DNA of 64,000 nucleotides, taken from the NCBI RefSeq assembly GCF_040537815.1, contig NZ_JBEWSZ010000001.1, positions 2,976,001 to 3,040,000 of the forward strand. The letters run 5' to 3'. A program made the position numbers and the translations under genes. Below are positions 1 to 8,412 of the stretch, one piece after another. The stretch's first letter is position 1. Each line of letters starts with the position of its first letter. The notes beneath the pieces are model-generated. The model worked only from the letters and a program-made list of their open reading frames with translations. It made no database searches and was not told the DNA's origin. Origin of the DNA: Mesorhizobium shangrilense. GTDB lineage: Bacteria; Pseudomonadota; Alphaproteobacteria; Rhizobiales; Rhizobiaceae.

Positions 1-5
1 GTCAT
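1..5 (-). CDS. Start codon of a gene that continues beyond the left edge
   Basis: Only the first codon and two bases are inside the window. On the minus strand an ATG is preceded by a strong ribosome binding site (GGGAGGAG, 7 nt spacer), and it lies 20 bp downstream of the stop of the 2-hydroxyacid dehydrogenase gene. It is therefore probably the next gene of the same operon. Its product cannot be told from here. Confidence 0.5.
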
Positions 6-25
6 TGCCGCACTCCTCCCACATT

Positions 26-994
26 TCAGTAGCCACGCGTCGGATCGACGACGTTTTCCAGCGGCTCGCCGCGCCGATAACGGGCCAGGTTTTCCGCGAA
101 CATCCGCACCGACTTGACATCCCAGCCGTCGTAGACGGACGAACAGTGCGGGGTGATGATCACGTTGTCGTAGCCCCAGAGGGGATGGTCGGCCGGCAGC
201 GGCTCGGTGGCGAAGACGTCGAGCGCCGCCCCCCTGAGCCGGCGAGCTTCGAGAGCCTCGACAAGGGCGGCCTCCTCGACGACACCGCCGCGAGAAACAT
301 CGATCAGAACCGCAGTCGGCTTCATCGCGGAAAACGCCTGTCGATCGACCAGCCCGCGCGTCGTCTCCAGGAGCGGCACGCAGCAAACGATGAAATCGGC
401 ACGCGCCCAAAGCTCGGGCATGTCGCCGATGCGGTGGACCTCATCGACATTCGGGGTCGGCCCCGGCCGGGCCCGGGCGCCGAGCGTGACCATGCCCATC
501 GCCTTGGCGCGGCGGGCCACGGCCTGTCCAGTCCTGCCAAGGCCCAGGATCAGCAATGTGCGCCCTTCGATGGGCTCGACACGGCCCGCCGTCCACCGCC
601 GCGCCCGCTGGTCGCGGGCAAAGCCCGGCAGGCCCAGCGAGAAGGACAGCATCGCCCCCAGCGCGTATTCGGCCATCATGTCGGCGGCGACCCCGGCCGC
701 GTTGGTCACCGTAACCTTGCTCGGATCCCATGGCAGCAGGTGATCGGTGCCCGAGCCGCCGACCGATACCCATCGCACAGTCGAACTTTCCAGGAGCGCC
801 CGGCGCGGAAACAGCGGCGTGCCGGAGAAGCGCACGGAATAGACGATCTCCGCGCCGGTGTCGGCTATCATCTCGGCCAATCCGCCATAGCTGTCGCAGG
901 CCGCGACCTGGAGATCAGGATGGCTCTCCGCCAGCACCGCGAGCGCCGGTTCCGGCTTGTCGCTGTGAACGATGATCGACGGACGGCCAGTCAT
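26..994 (-). CDS. D-isomer-specific 2-hydroxyacid dehydrogenase (NAD-dependent)
   Basis: This 322-residue cytosolic enzyme probably interconverts a 2-oxoacid and a D-2-hydroxyacid with NAD(P)H. The Rossmann motif GLGRTG is at residues 151-156. The catalytic set of the family is visible: Arg235 in SRGG, Glu264 in ATEP and His283 in TPHCSS. The ATG at 994 lies 4 nt after the stop of the aldolase gene; a longer reading frame exists upstream, but it would run into that gene. It is the sixth gene of the run that starts with the MmgE/PrpD gene, so it probably handles the keto or hydroxy acid released by the aldolase. The exact substrate (glyoxylate, hydroxypyruvate or other) cannot be assigned. Confidence 0.9.
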   Translation of the reverse strand: MTGRPSIIVHSDKPEPALAVLAESHPDLQVAACDSYGGLAEMIADTGAEIVYSVRFSGTPLFPRRALLESSTVRWVSVGGSGTDHLLPWDPSKVTVTNAAGVAADMMAEYALGAMLSFSLGLPGFARDQRARRWTAGRVEPIEGRTLLILGLGRTGQAVARRAKAMGMVTLGARARPGPTPNVDEVHRIGDMPELWARADFIVCCVPLLETTRGLVDRQAFSAMKPTAVLIDVSRGGVVEEAALVEALEARRLRGAALDVFATEPLPADHPLWGYDNVIITPHCSSVYDGWDVKSVRMFAENLARYRRGEPLENVVDPTRGY

Positions 995-998
995 GGCT

Positions 999-1916
999 CT
1001 ACGCCCTGCGCCGCGCGGGAATGACCTCACTCGCTTCTCCAAGGGCGGCAAGAAGCGCCTTGCCGGCGGCAAGCGTGGTGTTTTCATGCGGAGCCCGCAG
1101 GTTGAGCCAGCGGTGATCGCCGGACCGCACCGCGAGCGCGGCCTTCATGCCGCCGATCAGCCCGGCGGCCTGCACCGCCTGCCGGAACGCCTTGATCGAG
1201 GCGTCGGCGGCGCTCACATCCCGGCCGGCGCGCACGCCGTCATAAACAGCTCTTATCGCCGCCGCATTGAGATTGACCGAGGCCGAAATACAGCCCGCCG
1301 CACCACCGGCCAGGCCTTGCGTCAACTGTGCCTCGGAGCTCGGGAACACCGAGAGGTTCGGCGCCGCCGCGATCACCGCTGCCGTGTTGTCCCAGTTGCC
1401 GGCACTGTCCTTGTAAGCCACGACCGTATCGGGAAACGCGCTGTTCAGCCGGGCAGCCAGCGCCGGCGTCACCGCCACGCCCGAATTCTGCGGAATGTGA
1501 TAGAGGATCAGCCGCAGCGACGGGCTCGCGACCCTTTCGATCAATTCGGCATAGTAACGCGCCTGCCCCTCGTCGCCCGCAGCGGTATAGAAGAACGATG
1601 GCAGCACCATCACGCTAGCACAGCCAAGGCCGACGGCATGGCTGCTCAGTTCCACGGTTTCCGGCAGCGCCGTGACCCCGGTGCCCGGCATCATCCTGCT
1701 GGGCGGAATGCCTGCGTTCACCAGCCATTCAAGCGCCTCGATACGCTCAGGCAGCGACAGCGACAGAGCCTCGCCGGTGGTGCCGAAGGGCGAAAGGAAG
1801 TGGGCGCCCTGGTCAAGCACCCATCGCGCGTGCCCGATCCAGAGATCACGGGCAATTCTGCCGTTGGCGTCGAAAGGCGTCAGGATCGGCGCGATCACGC
1901 CCTGGATGGTGTTCAT
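999..1916 (-). CDS. Dihydrodipicolinate synthase/N-acetylneuraminate lyase family aldolase
   Basis: This 305-residue class I aldolase has the TIM-barrel fold of the DapA/NanA family. The pyruvate-binding motif GTTGE is at residues 45-49, the catalytic Tyr139 is in ILYHIP and the Schiff-base Lys169 is in VVAYKDS. The ATG at 1916 begins the family-typical segment MNTIQGVIAPILTPF; upstream codons look non-homologous. Its location after the sarcosine-oxidase-like genes and before a 2-hydroxyacid dehydrogenase argues for a catabolic retro-aldolase or dehydratase, not lysine synthesis. Substrate unknown. Confidence 0.9.
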   Translation of the reverse strand: MNTIQGVIAPILTPFDANGRIARDLWIGHARWVLDQGAHFLSPFGTTGEALSLSLPERIEALEWLVNAGIPPSRMMPGTGVTALPETVELSSHAVGLGCASVMVLPSFFYTAAGDEGQARYYAELIERVASPSLRLILYHIPQNSGVAVTPALAARLNSAFPDTVVAYKDSAGNWDNTAAVIAAAPNLSVFPSSEAQLTQGLAGGAAGCISASVNLNAAAIRAVYDGVRAGRDVSAADASIKAFRQAVQAAGLIGGMKAALAVRSGDHRWLNLRAPHENTTLAAGKALLAALGEASEVIPARRRA

Positions 1917-1929
1917 CGATGCTTCTCCC

Positions 1930-2502
1930 TTATGTTCTCTCGCCGGCAGCCTGCTTGGCCGCATGGATGACCGTCCTGACGAAGAAGGCGGTCGCCGCAA
2001 TGTCGAAAAACACGTCGAAGCCTTCCCCGGCCCGCACTAGGACCGCCTCGAGTTGAGCGACGCGGGTCTGCGCGATCTCGTCTTCGCAAAATCGCCCGGC
2101 GCGCAGATCAAGTGCGCAAAGCCTTGCCATGACGCCGTCGACCGCTCGCCCGGACAGCCGCATCCAGGCCCAGCCCTCCTCGCGCCACGACCAGTAGCCG
2201 CGCGGCCCGGTCGCATTGTTCCAGTGGACCGTGAGCGTATCCAATTCGCCGTCGACGACCAAGAAATCCTCGCCGCCGAGACGCAGCACGCGCAGGTCGC
2301 CATGGGTGCCGATCCGGTTCACGGGCGGCAGTGTGATGCCGCGTCCCTTGAGCCAGGCGGAACTGCCCGGTCCCTTGATGCCGAAGCGGGGCTTGGCGGT
2401 CAGGTCGACCAGTTCGACGGCGCCGTTCGGCAGTCCTATGCCCTGTGCGGAGCCGCCGGTGGAGAGCGGAAACTGGCGCGCTAATGGCGACAACGAGACC
2501 AT
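1930..2502 (-). CDS. soxG: Sarcosine oxidase gamma subunit-like protein
   Basis: This 190-residue protein is the poorly conserved small subunit of heterotetrameric sarcosine-oxidase-type complexes, which oxidatively demethylate N-methyl amino acids. It was assigned from position (directly after soxA, 1 nt gap) and from the SoxG-like middle part with the segment GYWSWREEGWAWMRLSG. The ATG at 2502 gives the N-terminus MVSLSPLARQ; a start 42 nt further upstream would overlap soxA. The gamma subunit resembles the folate-binding aminomethyltransferase fold but has no known catalytic residues. Identity rests mostly on synteny. Confidence 0.8.
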   Translation of the reverse strand: MVSLSPLARQFPLSTGGSAQGIGLPNGAVELVDLTAKPRFGIKGPGSSAWLKGRGITLPPVNRIGTHGDLRVLRLGGEDFLVVDGELDTLTVHWNNATGPRGYWSWREEGWAWMRLSGRAVDGVMARLCALDLRAGRFCEDEIAQTRVAQLEAVLVRAGEGFDVFFDIAATAFFVRTVIHAAKQAAGERT

Positions 2503-2503
2503 C

Positions 2504-5359
2504 CTAGAGCTCCTGCCGCGCGTTTTCCGGATCGAAGAAGGCATGCATGACCACGGGCGCTCTCAACAGTTCGCCGTCGCGGCATTTGAGGGTGACCAGG
2601 GTGCCCTCGGTCGCGTCGTCGGCATGGACATAGGCGAGCGCGATATGATGGCCGAGCGTCGGCGAAAAGCCGACTGACGTGACCTGTCCGACGGGCGCTC
2701 CGGCGCGAAGCACGAGGCAGCCTTCGCCCGGTATGTTGGCGTCCTTCGCGAACGTCAGCCCGACCAGCCTGCGTTTCTGGCCGAGACGCGCCCGCATCTC
2801 GATCGAGCGCTTCCCTACGAAAAACGGTTTCCGTCTCGACACCGCCCAGCCGAAACCCAGTTCATCCGGGCTGGTCAGCGCGTCCGTGTCCTGGCCAATG
2901 AGGATGTGGCCCTTCTCCAGGCGAAGGATACGTGACGCTTCAAGGCCGTAGAGCCGCAGCCCATGCGACCTACCCGCCTCGATCACCGCATCCCATAGCG
3001 CGCCGGCATAGCTGGAGGGACAATGCAGTTCGTAGCTGACCTCCCCGGTGAAACCGATGCGCATGACACGCACCGGAACTCCTGCAAGCGTGCCTTCGCG
3101 GCCGGACAGATAGCCGAACGCCTGCCGGGAAAAATCGATGTCGCCATCGATCGCCTGCAGCAAGGCGCGCGCGTTCGGTCCGGTGACATTAAGCCCGGAA
3201 AACGCCGCGGTGACGTTGAGCACGTCGACCTTCAGCCGCCATTGAGCATTCCAGAACAGCATTTCCGCCTGGACTCTGGCAACGGCGCCCGTGGTGGCGG
3301 TGACGTAGAAACGATCGTCGGCAAGGCGGTAGGCGACACCATCGTCGATCACCGCGCCCATCTCGTTCAGCATCAGGCAATAGCGCACACGGCCGACGGG
3401 CTGGCCGGCATGGGCCATCGTGTACATGCGATCGAGGAAGGCGCCGGCATCCGGTCCGCGCACTTCCAGCTTGCCTAGCGTCGATACGTCGAGCAGGCCG
3501 ACCGCCTGTCGCACGGCCGCGATCTCTTCGTGCACCAGCCGCTCGGCATCGACGTCCGCGCCGTAATGATAGGGCCGCCACCAGGCACCCACCGCCCTCA
3601 TGCGCGCATTAACAGCCAGATGCCGCGCATGGAGCGCGGTCCGCCGTTCGAGCGGTTCGTGATGGCCGGCAAGCACGCCCAGCGTTTCCGGACCTGTCGG
3701 AGGCCGCGCGGTGGTAACGCCGATAGCACCGACGCTGCGGCCGGTCGCCTCGGCGACGATCCTGGCCGTCGCAAGCGCCGAATGGCGTCCCTGGCTTGGA
3801 CCCATCCCCACCGTCGAAAACCGCTTGACCAGCTCCAGTTCGCGATAGCCTTCCTTCACCGTGTTCAGCAGGTCCTTGACCTGCAGGTCCTCGTCGAAGT
3901 CGATGAAGTCATGTCCCTTCGGATCGGCAGCGATGGGCTGTGCCCAGCCTTCCGGCTCCAGATCGGTATCGACCGCAGCCACGTCGGAGCAGATCGCATG
4001 GCCGAGGCGGGCCAGCGCGTTCAGGCCCGCGCGGCGACCATCCGCAATTGCCGCATCGAGGCTCGACCTGCCAGCGACCGCTCCCGCCAGGAGCATCGAG
4101 CCATGATCCATGGTGAGCTTCATATGCGCCGACTTCTCGTCGTAGCCGACCTTGGCTCCGGCCTGGCACGGCAACTGCCAGGCTGGCACCGCGCCAGCCG
4201 AAATGACCACGAGATCGCACTCGATCCAGTGGCCGCCGATATGGACGCGGGCGACATGTTTGTTGCCCTTGGTGCCCTGGGCCTCGGCGATGGCGGCGCC
4301 CTGCATGATTTGGACCCCGCTGCCTTGCAGTGCCTTGGCCAGGTCGCCCTCGTTGCCCACCGGCCTCGGATCGGCGAGCGCCGCAACGGCAACGCCGGCA
4401 TCAATGAGGTCGAGCGCGGCATGATAGCCGCCGGCATTGGCGGCGAGCACGACCGCCCGCCGGCCGGGTTTCACCGCGTAATGCCGGATCAGCCGCTGCA
4501 CGGCACCGCCGGTCATGATTCCCGGCAGGTCGTTGTTGCGGAACAGCGCCGGCTGCTCGATCGCACCGGTTGCGAGAACCACTTGCCGGGCACGTGCCCG
4601 ATAGAGCCGGTCGCTCTGGATCAGCGGCAGCCAGTTGTCCTCGTACCAGCCGTTGCAGACCGTGCCAGGCAGAATGCGCAGGTTGGGAAGTGCAACTGCT
4701 GCCGAGGCCAGTCGTGTCAGCGCGTCCGGCTCGCAGCGCTTGTAGGTCAATGAGCCGCCGATCTCCGGATTCTCGTCGCACAGAACGACATCCGCCCCGG
4801 CCTCGGCGGCGGCGATGGCTGCCGAAAGTCCGGCCGGACCGCCGCCGACGACCAGCAGGTCGCAATGGAGATGCGCCATGTCGAAGTCACGATGCGGCGC
4901 CTTTGCATCGACCACGCCCAAGCCCGCCTTGCGGCGGATCATCGGCTCCCAGGCTTTCAGCCACGCGTTGCGCGTCGGCCCCATGAACGTTCGATAGTAA
5001 AAGCCGACCGGCAGCAGTTTCGCGAACCGGCCGATCACGGCATCGCGGTCGGACTGCAGCGAACCGTTGACGTTCTGCGCCGTCACCTTCATGCCGTCGC
5101 GCAGTGGTGTCAGGTCCGCCGCCACGTTCGGCTCGGACGCCAACTGCACCAGTGTGTTGGCCTCCGCTCCGGCCATGCTGAAGACGCCGCGCGGCCGATG
5201 GTACTTGAACGAGCGTGACAGCAGCCATTGGCCCGACGCCGCCAACGCGCTGGCGATGCAATCGCCGTCGAAGCCCTCGAACGCCTTGCCCTCGAAGCTG
5301 AAGCGAAGCGGCCGACCGCGGTCTATGCGCGAGCCGAAAGGTTCGGGCAGCCGGCTCAC
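2504..5359 (-). CDS. soxA: Sarcosine oxidase alpha subunit-like protein
   Basis: This 951-residue flavoprotein has the SoxA architecture. An N-terminal ferredoxin-like domain carries YHRPRG at residues 53-58. An NAD/FAD-binding domain carries VGGGPAG at 171-177. The C-terminal half (from about 570) is an aminomethyltransferase (GcvT-type) domain expected to bind tetrahydrofolate. In known complexes this subunit binds NAD and takes the methylene group onto folate, giving 5,10-methylene-THF. The gene overlaps soxD by 4 nt and is followed by soxG, so the order is the classic B-D-A-G. Whether sarcosine itself is the substrate is uncertain, because the neighbours are atypical and the delta subunit is divergent. 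Confidence 0.92.
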   Translation of the reverse strand: MSRLPEPFGSRIDRGRPLRFSFEGKAFEGFDGDCIASALAASGQWLLSRSFKYHRPRGVFSMAGAEANTLVQLASEPNVAADLTPLRDGMKVTAQNVNGSLQSDRDAVIGRFAKLLPVGFYYRTFMGPTRNAWLKAWEPMIRRKAGLGVVDAKAPHRDFDMAHLHCDLLVVGGGPAGLSAAIAAAEAGADVVLCDENPEIGGSLTYKRCEPDALTRLASAAVALPNLRILPGTVCNGWYEDNWLPLIQSDRLYRARARQVVLATGAIEQPALFRNNDLPGIMTGGAVQRLIRHYAVKPGRRAVVLAANAGGYHAALDLIDAGVAVAALADPRPVGNEGDLAKALQGSGVQIMQGAAIAEAQGTKGNKHVARVHIGGHWIECDLVVISAGAVPAWQLPCQAGAKVGYDEKSAHMKLTMDHGSMLLAGAVAGRSSLDAAIADGRRAGLNALARLGHAICSDVAAVDTDLEPEGWAQPIAADPKGHDFIDFDEDLQVKDLLNTVKEGYRELELVKRFSTVGMGPSQGRHSALATARIVAEATGRSVGAIGVTTARPPTGPETLGVLAGHHEPLERRTALHARHLAVNARMRAVGAWWRPYHYGADVDAERLVHEEIAAVRQAVGLLDVSTLGKLEVRGPDAGAFLDRMYTMAHAGQPVGRVRYCLMLNEMGAVIDDGVAYRLADDRFYVTATTGAVARVQAEMLFWNAQWRLKVDVLNVTAAFSGLNVTGPNARALLQAIDGDIDFSRQAFGYLSGREGTLAGVPVRVMRIGFTGEVSYELHCPSSYAGALWDAVIEAGRSHGLRLYGLEASRILRLEKGHILIGQDTDALTSPDELGFGWAVSRRKPFFVGKRSIEMRARLGQKRRLVGLTFAKDANIPGEGCLVLRAGAPVGQVTSVGFSPTLGHHIALAYVHADDATEGTLVTLKCRDGELLRAPVVMHAFFDPENARQEL

Positions 5360-5619
5360 GGCCGGCCTTCGTCGCTTGGCGCGAAAGTGCGGATGACCTC
5401 GTTGGTCACCACATTACGTTCGGCCAAAAAGAAGAAGTTGCTCGGCACATGGCGCCACCATTCGAGAGCCACGCCCTTGCGGTTGTCGGCCCGGAACAGG
5501 TGGCGCGCCCATTCGGCGTCGCTCGATGCATCGGGATCGGGTGCAGCCCGCACCGGCCCGAGCGACTGGAATTCGTCGATGTTGCGCGGACCGTTCATCG
5601 GGCAGGTGAGCAGCTTCAT
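5356..5619 (-). CDS. soxD: Sarcosine oxidase delta subunit-like protein with a degenerate zinc site
   Basis: This 87-residue protein has the size and position of SoxD, between soxB and soxA with a 4-nt overlap into soxA. Known SoxD proteins bind zinc through a CPxCG motif and a downstream HxxxC. Here the first motif reads CPMNG (residues 6-10) and the second RHVPSN. One Cys and one His remain, while both other Cys ligands are replaced by Asn. The segment EWARHLFRADNRKG matches the family well. Zinc binding is probably lost, so this is a divergent structural subunit. Confidence 0.85.
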   Translation of the reverse strand: MKLLTCPMNGPRNIDEFQSLGPVRAAPDPDASSDAEWARHLFRADNRKGVALEWWRHVPSNFFFLAERNVVTNEVIRTFAPSDEGRP

Positions 5620-5623
5620 GATG

Positions 5624-6865
5624 TCAATGACTCGCAGCCGTGGCGCCCATTTCGTTCAGCAGCCGGAAAGTCTCGAAGCGCTCCAACGCGAACGGCTTCA
5701 GCACATCGGGAACGCGGCCCTTGGCGATCGTCTCGGCCATACGCTTGCCGGCGACGGCAGTGGCCTTGAACCCCCATGTGCCCCAGCCGCAGTCCAGCCA
5801 GAGGTTGGCAAGCGGGCTGGCGCCCATGATCGGGCTGTAATCGGGCGTCATGTCGGTGATGCCCGCCCATTGCCTGAGGACCTTTACCCCTTGCAGAAAG
5901 GGGAACAGATGCACCGCGCCTGCCGCCAGATGTTCCTTCATGTCGAGCGTCGAGCGGGTCGAGTAGAGCTGGTAGGGATCGGAACCACCACCGATGACGA
6001 TCTCGCCGCGCGAGGACTGCACCAGATAGGTGTGCAGCGAAACCGACGAAACGAGTGTGTCGAGCCACGGCTTCAGCGGCTGGGTCACCATCGCCTGCAG
6101 CGGATAGCAACGGATCGGCAGTTCGATCCCGGCCATCAGCGCGACATCGTAGTTCATGCCGCCGGCGGCGATCAGCACCGCGCCGCAAGCGATGCGGCCG
6201 CGGTTCGTCACCACCGCCTGGACACGGTCCCCGGCCACTTCGACGCTCTGCACTTCGGTGCGCTGATGGATTTCGGCGCCGCGCCGCGATGCCTGTGCGG
6301 CAAAGCCCCAGGCCACCGCGTCGTGCCTGGCCGTGCCACCATCGGCGTGCCAGAGCCCGCCCAGGATTTCGAGCGCGCCGCCACGATCCATGTTGAGTTG
6401 TGGCACGATCTCCTCGACACCCCTCGCGTCGACGACCTCGGTGCGGGTTCCCATGTGCTTGCCTATCTCGGCCCGCAGGTGGAAGCTGCGCAGGGTCGCC
6501 TCCGAATGGGCAAGCGTCAGTTGCCCGCGCTGCGAGAACATGACGTTGAAATCCAGCTCCTGCGACAGGCCCTGGAACAGCGAAACACCCTCCTTGTAGA
6601 AGGCGACACCCTCCGGCGTGATGTAGTTGGAGCGGATCGTCGTGGTGTTCCGCGCGGTGTTGCCGCCAGCAAGATAGCCCTTCTCCAGCACGGCGATGCT
6701 GGTGATGCCGTGATATTTCGACAGATAATGCGCTGACGCCAGCCCGTGGCCGCCGCCGCCAATGATGACCACGTCGTAGGACGGCCTCAGCTCCGGCGTC
6801 GCGGGGATATCCCCGGTCACCGGATAGTCCTTGCTGAACCCGTATTTGAGCAGGCTAAGCGGCAT
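5624..6865 (-). CDS. soxB: Sarcosine oxidase beta subunit-like FAD-dependent oxidoreductase
   Basis: This 413-residue protein belongs to the DAO family of FAD amine oxidases. The dinucleotide-binding motif IIGGGGHG is at residues 34-41, followed by the SoxB-typical segment NTARNTTTIRSNYI. In known complexes this subunit carries the active-site flavin that oxidises the N-methyl amino acid. The ATG at 6865 gives MPLSLLKYGFSKDY, a typical SoxB N-terminus. The gene overlaps the upstream MmgE/PrpD gene by 11 nt, so the two are translationally linked. Confidence 0.92.
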   Translation of the reverse strand: MPLSLLKYGFSKDYPVTGDIPATPELRPSYDVVIIGGGGHGLASAHYLSKYHGITSIAVLEKGYLAGGNTARNTTTIRSNYITPEGVAFYKEGVSLFQGLSQELDFNVMFSQRGQLTLAHSEATLRSFHLRAEIGKHMGTRTEVVDARGVEEIVPQLNMDRGGALEILGGLWHADGGTARHDAVAWGFAAQASRRGAEIHQRTEVQSVEVAGDRVQAVVTNRGRIACGAVLIAAGGMNYDVALMAGIELPIRCYPLQAMVTQPLKPWLDTLVSSVSLHTYLVQSSRGEIVIGGGSDPYQLYSTRSTLDMKEHLAAGAVHLFPFLQGVKVLRQWAGITDMTPDYSPIMGASPLANLWLDCGWGTWGFKATAVAGKRMAETIAKGRVPDVLKPFALERFETFRLLNEMGATAASH

Positions 6866-8252
6866 AGTGCTGGCCGGCGGGAGGATCGTAGAGCAGCGCC
6901 GCGAGGTCGCTGAATCGGCTGCCGGGCGCCGTGAGACCAAGAATGCCGTCGCGGATCGCCGCAGCCCGGGCCTCGCCCAGTACCGGAGCGGCCAGCTCCA
7001 TGTATTTCGCCATGATGTCGTCGGGCGTGAACGGCGCCTCGGGTCCGCCGCGCGCATGCACGTCGCCGGAATCGAGCACGCGCCCGTCCGTCGTCTCGAT
7101 GCGGACATCCGCCCAGCGTCCTTGCGGAAAGCGGGCGCTGTGGCGCGGCGATTCGGTAACCTCGACGCGCCTCAGCATGGCCTCGACGGCCGCGTCCTGG
7201 AGACCGGCGCCTGAGATATGCTCCAAACCGACGCGGCCGTGCACGATCATGGTGGCAACCGCGAACGCCAGGCTGTACTGCGCTTTCGACGTGGTGTCGG
7301 GCATGCCGGCAAACAGCGTCGCGGCGTGGTGAAAGCTGTTGACCCGTACCTTGACGACCTGTGCCGGTCCCAGGCCATATTCGAGACAGAGAGCACGTGT
7401 CCCGTCGATCGCCGCATGCGCCCAGCGGCATATCGGATACGGTTTGATATACTGGCGCGACATCTGCCAGAGGCTTCCGATGTCGTCCCAGTGGTGCGCC
7501 ACGTCCGGCGCTTCCAGGGTGATGGCCGGCGCGCCGGCGAAGCCGAGTTCGGCAAGCACTGCCGCTGAAAGGCCGACCAGCGCGCCCATGCCCGATCCAT
7601 CGTGCAGCATGGTCGGCGTGGCGATCTCGCGCATCATCTGGCTGCGCGGCCCGTGATACTCCGCGATCCCGAAGGCATGGCGGAGTTGCTCGTCGTCCAG
7701 GCGGATGAAGCGCGAGGCCATGGCAGCCACGCCGAGCGCGTTCCAGGCACCGGACGTATGGTAGTCCGAAACCGTGGCATGCAACGCTATGCCGGCGCGG
7801 CCTGCGATCTCGTAGCCAATGACGATGGCGGCCAGCGCCTCCGGCCCGCCGAGATCCGGGCACGCCTCGGCAAGCGCCGCCAGCGCCGGGATGACCGCCA
7901 CGCCGATGTGGCCCTTGGTCGGGCTGTAGCCGTCATGACCGTCGAGGTTGTCGGTTTGGGTGGCGGCCGCGAAGGCGGCGCCAGCCATGCTTACGCGGCG
8001 GCCGTCGAACAGCATCCGCGCCGCATGCCGGCCATCGCCGGCGCCGTAGAGCAGGACGGCCGCCTCTCTTGCGATCCGCCCTGCCTCCATTGGTCCGGCA
8101 GCGATCGTGACGCCGATCGTGTCCAGGAATTGCAGCGATGCCGCCCGCAATACTTCATTCGGGAACTGGGTGGCGGGTCTGCGCAGCACGAAATCCGCGA
8201 TCCTGGCGGTAATCTCGCAAACAGCACCGGCCCCCTCGGGCTGATCGACCAT
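6855..8252 (-). CDS. MmgE/PrpD family protein (2-methylcitrate dehydratase-like)
   Basis: This 465-residue member of the MmgE/PrpD family is alignable along its length, with the family-typical NLDGHDGYSPTKGHIGVAVIPA near residues 100-120. PrpD dehydrates 2-methylcitrate and related members include cis-aconitate decarboxylase, but many homologues lie in unrelated catabolic operons and are unassigned. An ATG at 8252 follows an AGGTGG ribosome binding site; a GTG 9 nt upstream is also possible. It is the first gene of the soxBDAG/aldolase operon and is divergent from the LysR gene. I would not call it prpD, because the rest of the methylcitrate pathway is missing. Confidence 0.85.
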   Translation of the reverse strand: MVDQPEGAGAVCEITARIADFVLRRPATQFPNEVLRAASLQFLDTIGVTIAAGPMEAGRIAREAAVLLYGAGDGRHAARMLFDGRRVSMAGAAFAAATQTDNLDGHDGYSPTKGHIGVAVIPALAALAEACPDLGGPEALAAIVIGYEIAGRAGIALHATVSDYHTSGAWNALGVAAMASRFIRLDDEQLRHAFGIAEYHGPRSQMMREIATPTMLHDGSGMGALVGLSAAVLAELGFAGAPAITLEAPDVAHHWDDIGSLWQMSRQYIKPYPICRWAHAAIDGTRALCLEYGLGPAQVVKVRVNSFHHAATLFAGMPDTTSKAQYSLAFAVATMIVHGRVGLEHISGAGLQDAAVEAMLRRVEVTESPRHSARFPQGRWADVRIETTDGRVLDSGDVHARGGPEAPFTPDDIMAKYMELAAPVLGEARAAAIRDGILGLTAPGSRFSDLAALLYDPPAGQHYAA

Positions 8253-8319
8253 TGACGCCACCTTCTCCCCTTGTGAGCCCTATGATTAATTTGGCCTCGC
8301 GGCCCATTCACGTCATAAG

Positions 8320-8338
8320 TTTGGCGCCATTGGCCAAA
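8320..8338. promoter_or_regulatory. Inverted repeat in the LysR/MmgE divergent promoter region
   Basis: TTTGGC and GCCAAA are perfect 6-bp arms separated by 7 bp, lying 75 bp upstream of the LysR start and 68 bp upstream of the divergent MmgE/PrpD gene. LysR-type regulators usually bind partly symmetric sites in such shared regions, so this is a candidate site for the adjacent regulator. It does not follow a strict T-N11-A arrangement. Confidence 0.45.
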
Positions 8339-8412
8339 AAAATCGATGTCACCTCGTCCGGCGCGCTGTAAGCTCCCTGTTCCCGCCATGATCGTCGACC
8401 GGAAAAATTGCG

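Noticed and set aside
5228..6736. Long plus-strand open frame (502 codons) opposite soxA and soxB
   Set aside because: Low-complexity Arg/Ala/Gly/His-rich translation with no family pattern; the minus strand carries clear Sox subunits. High GC content creates such antisense frames.
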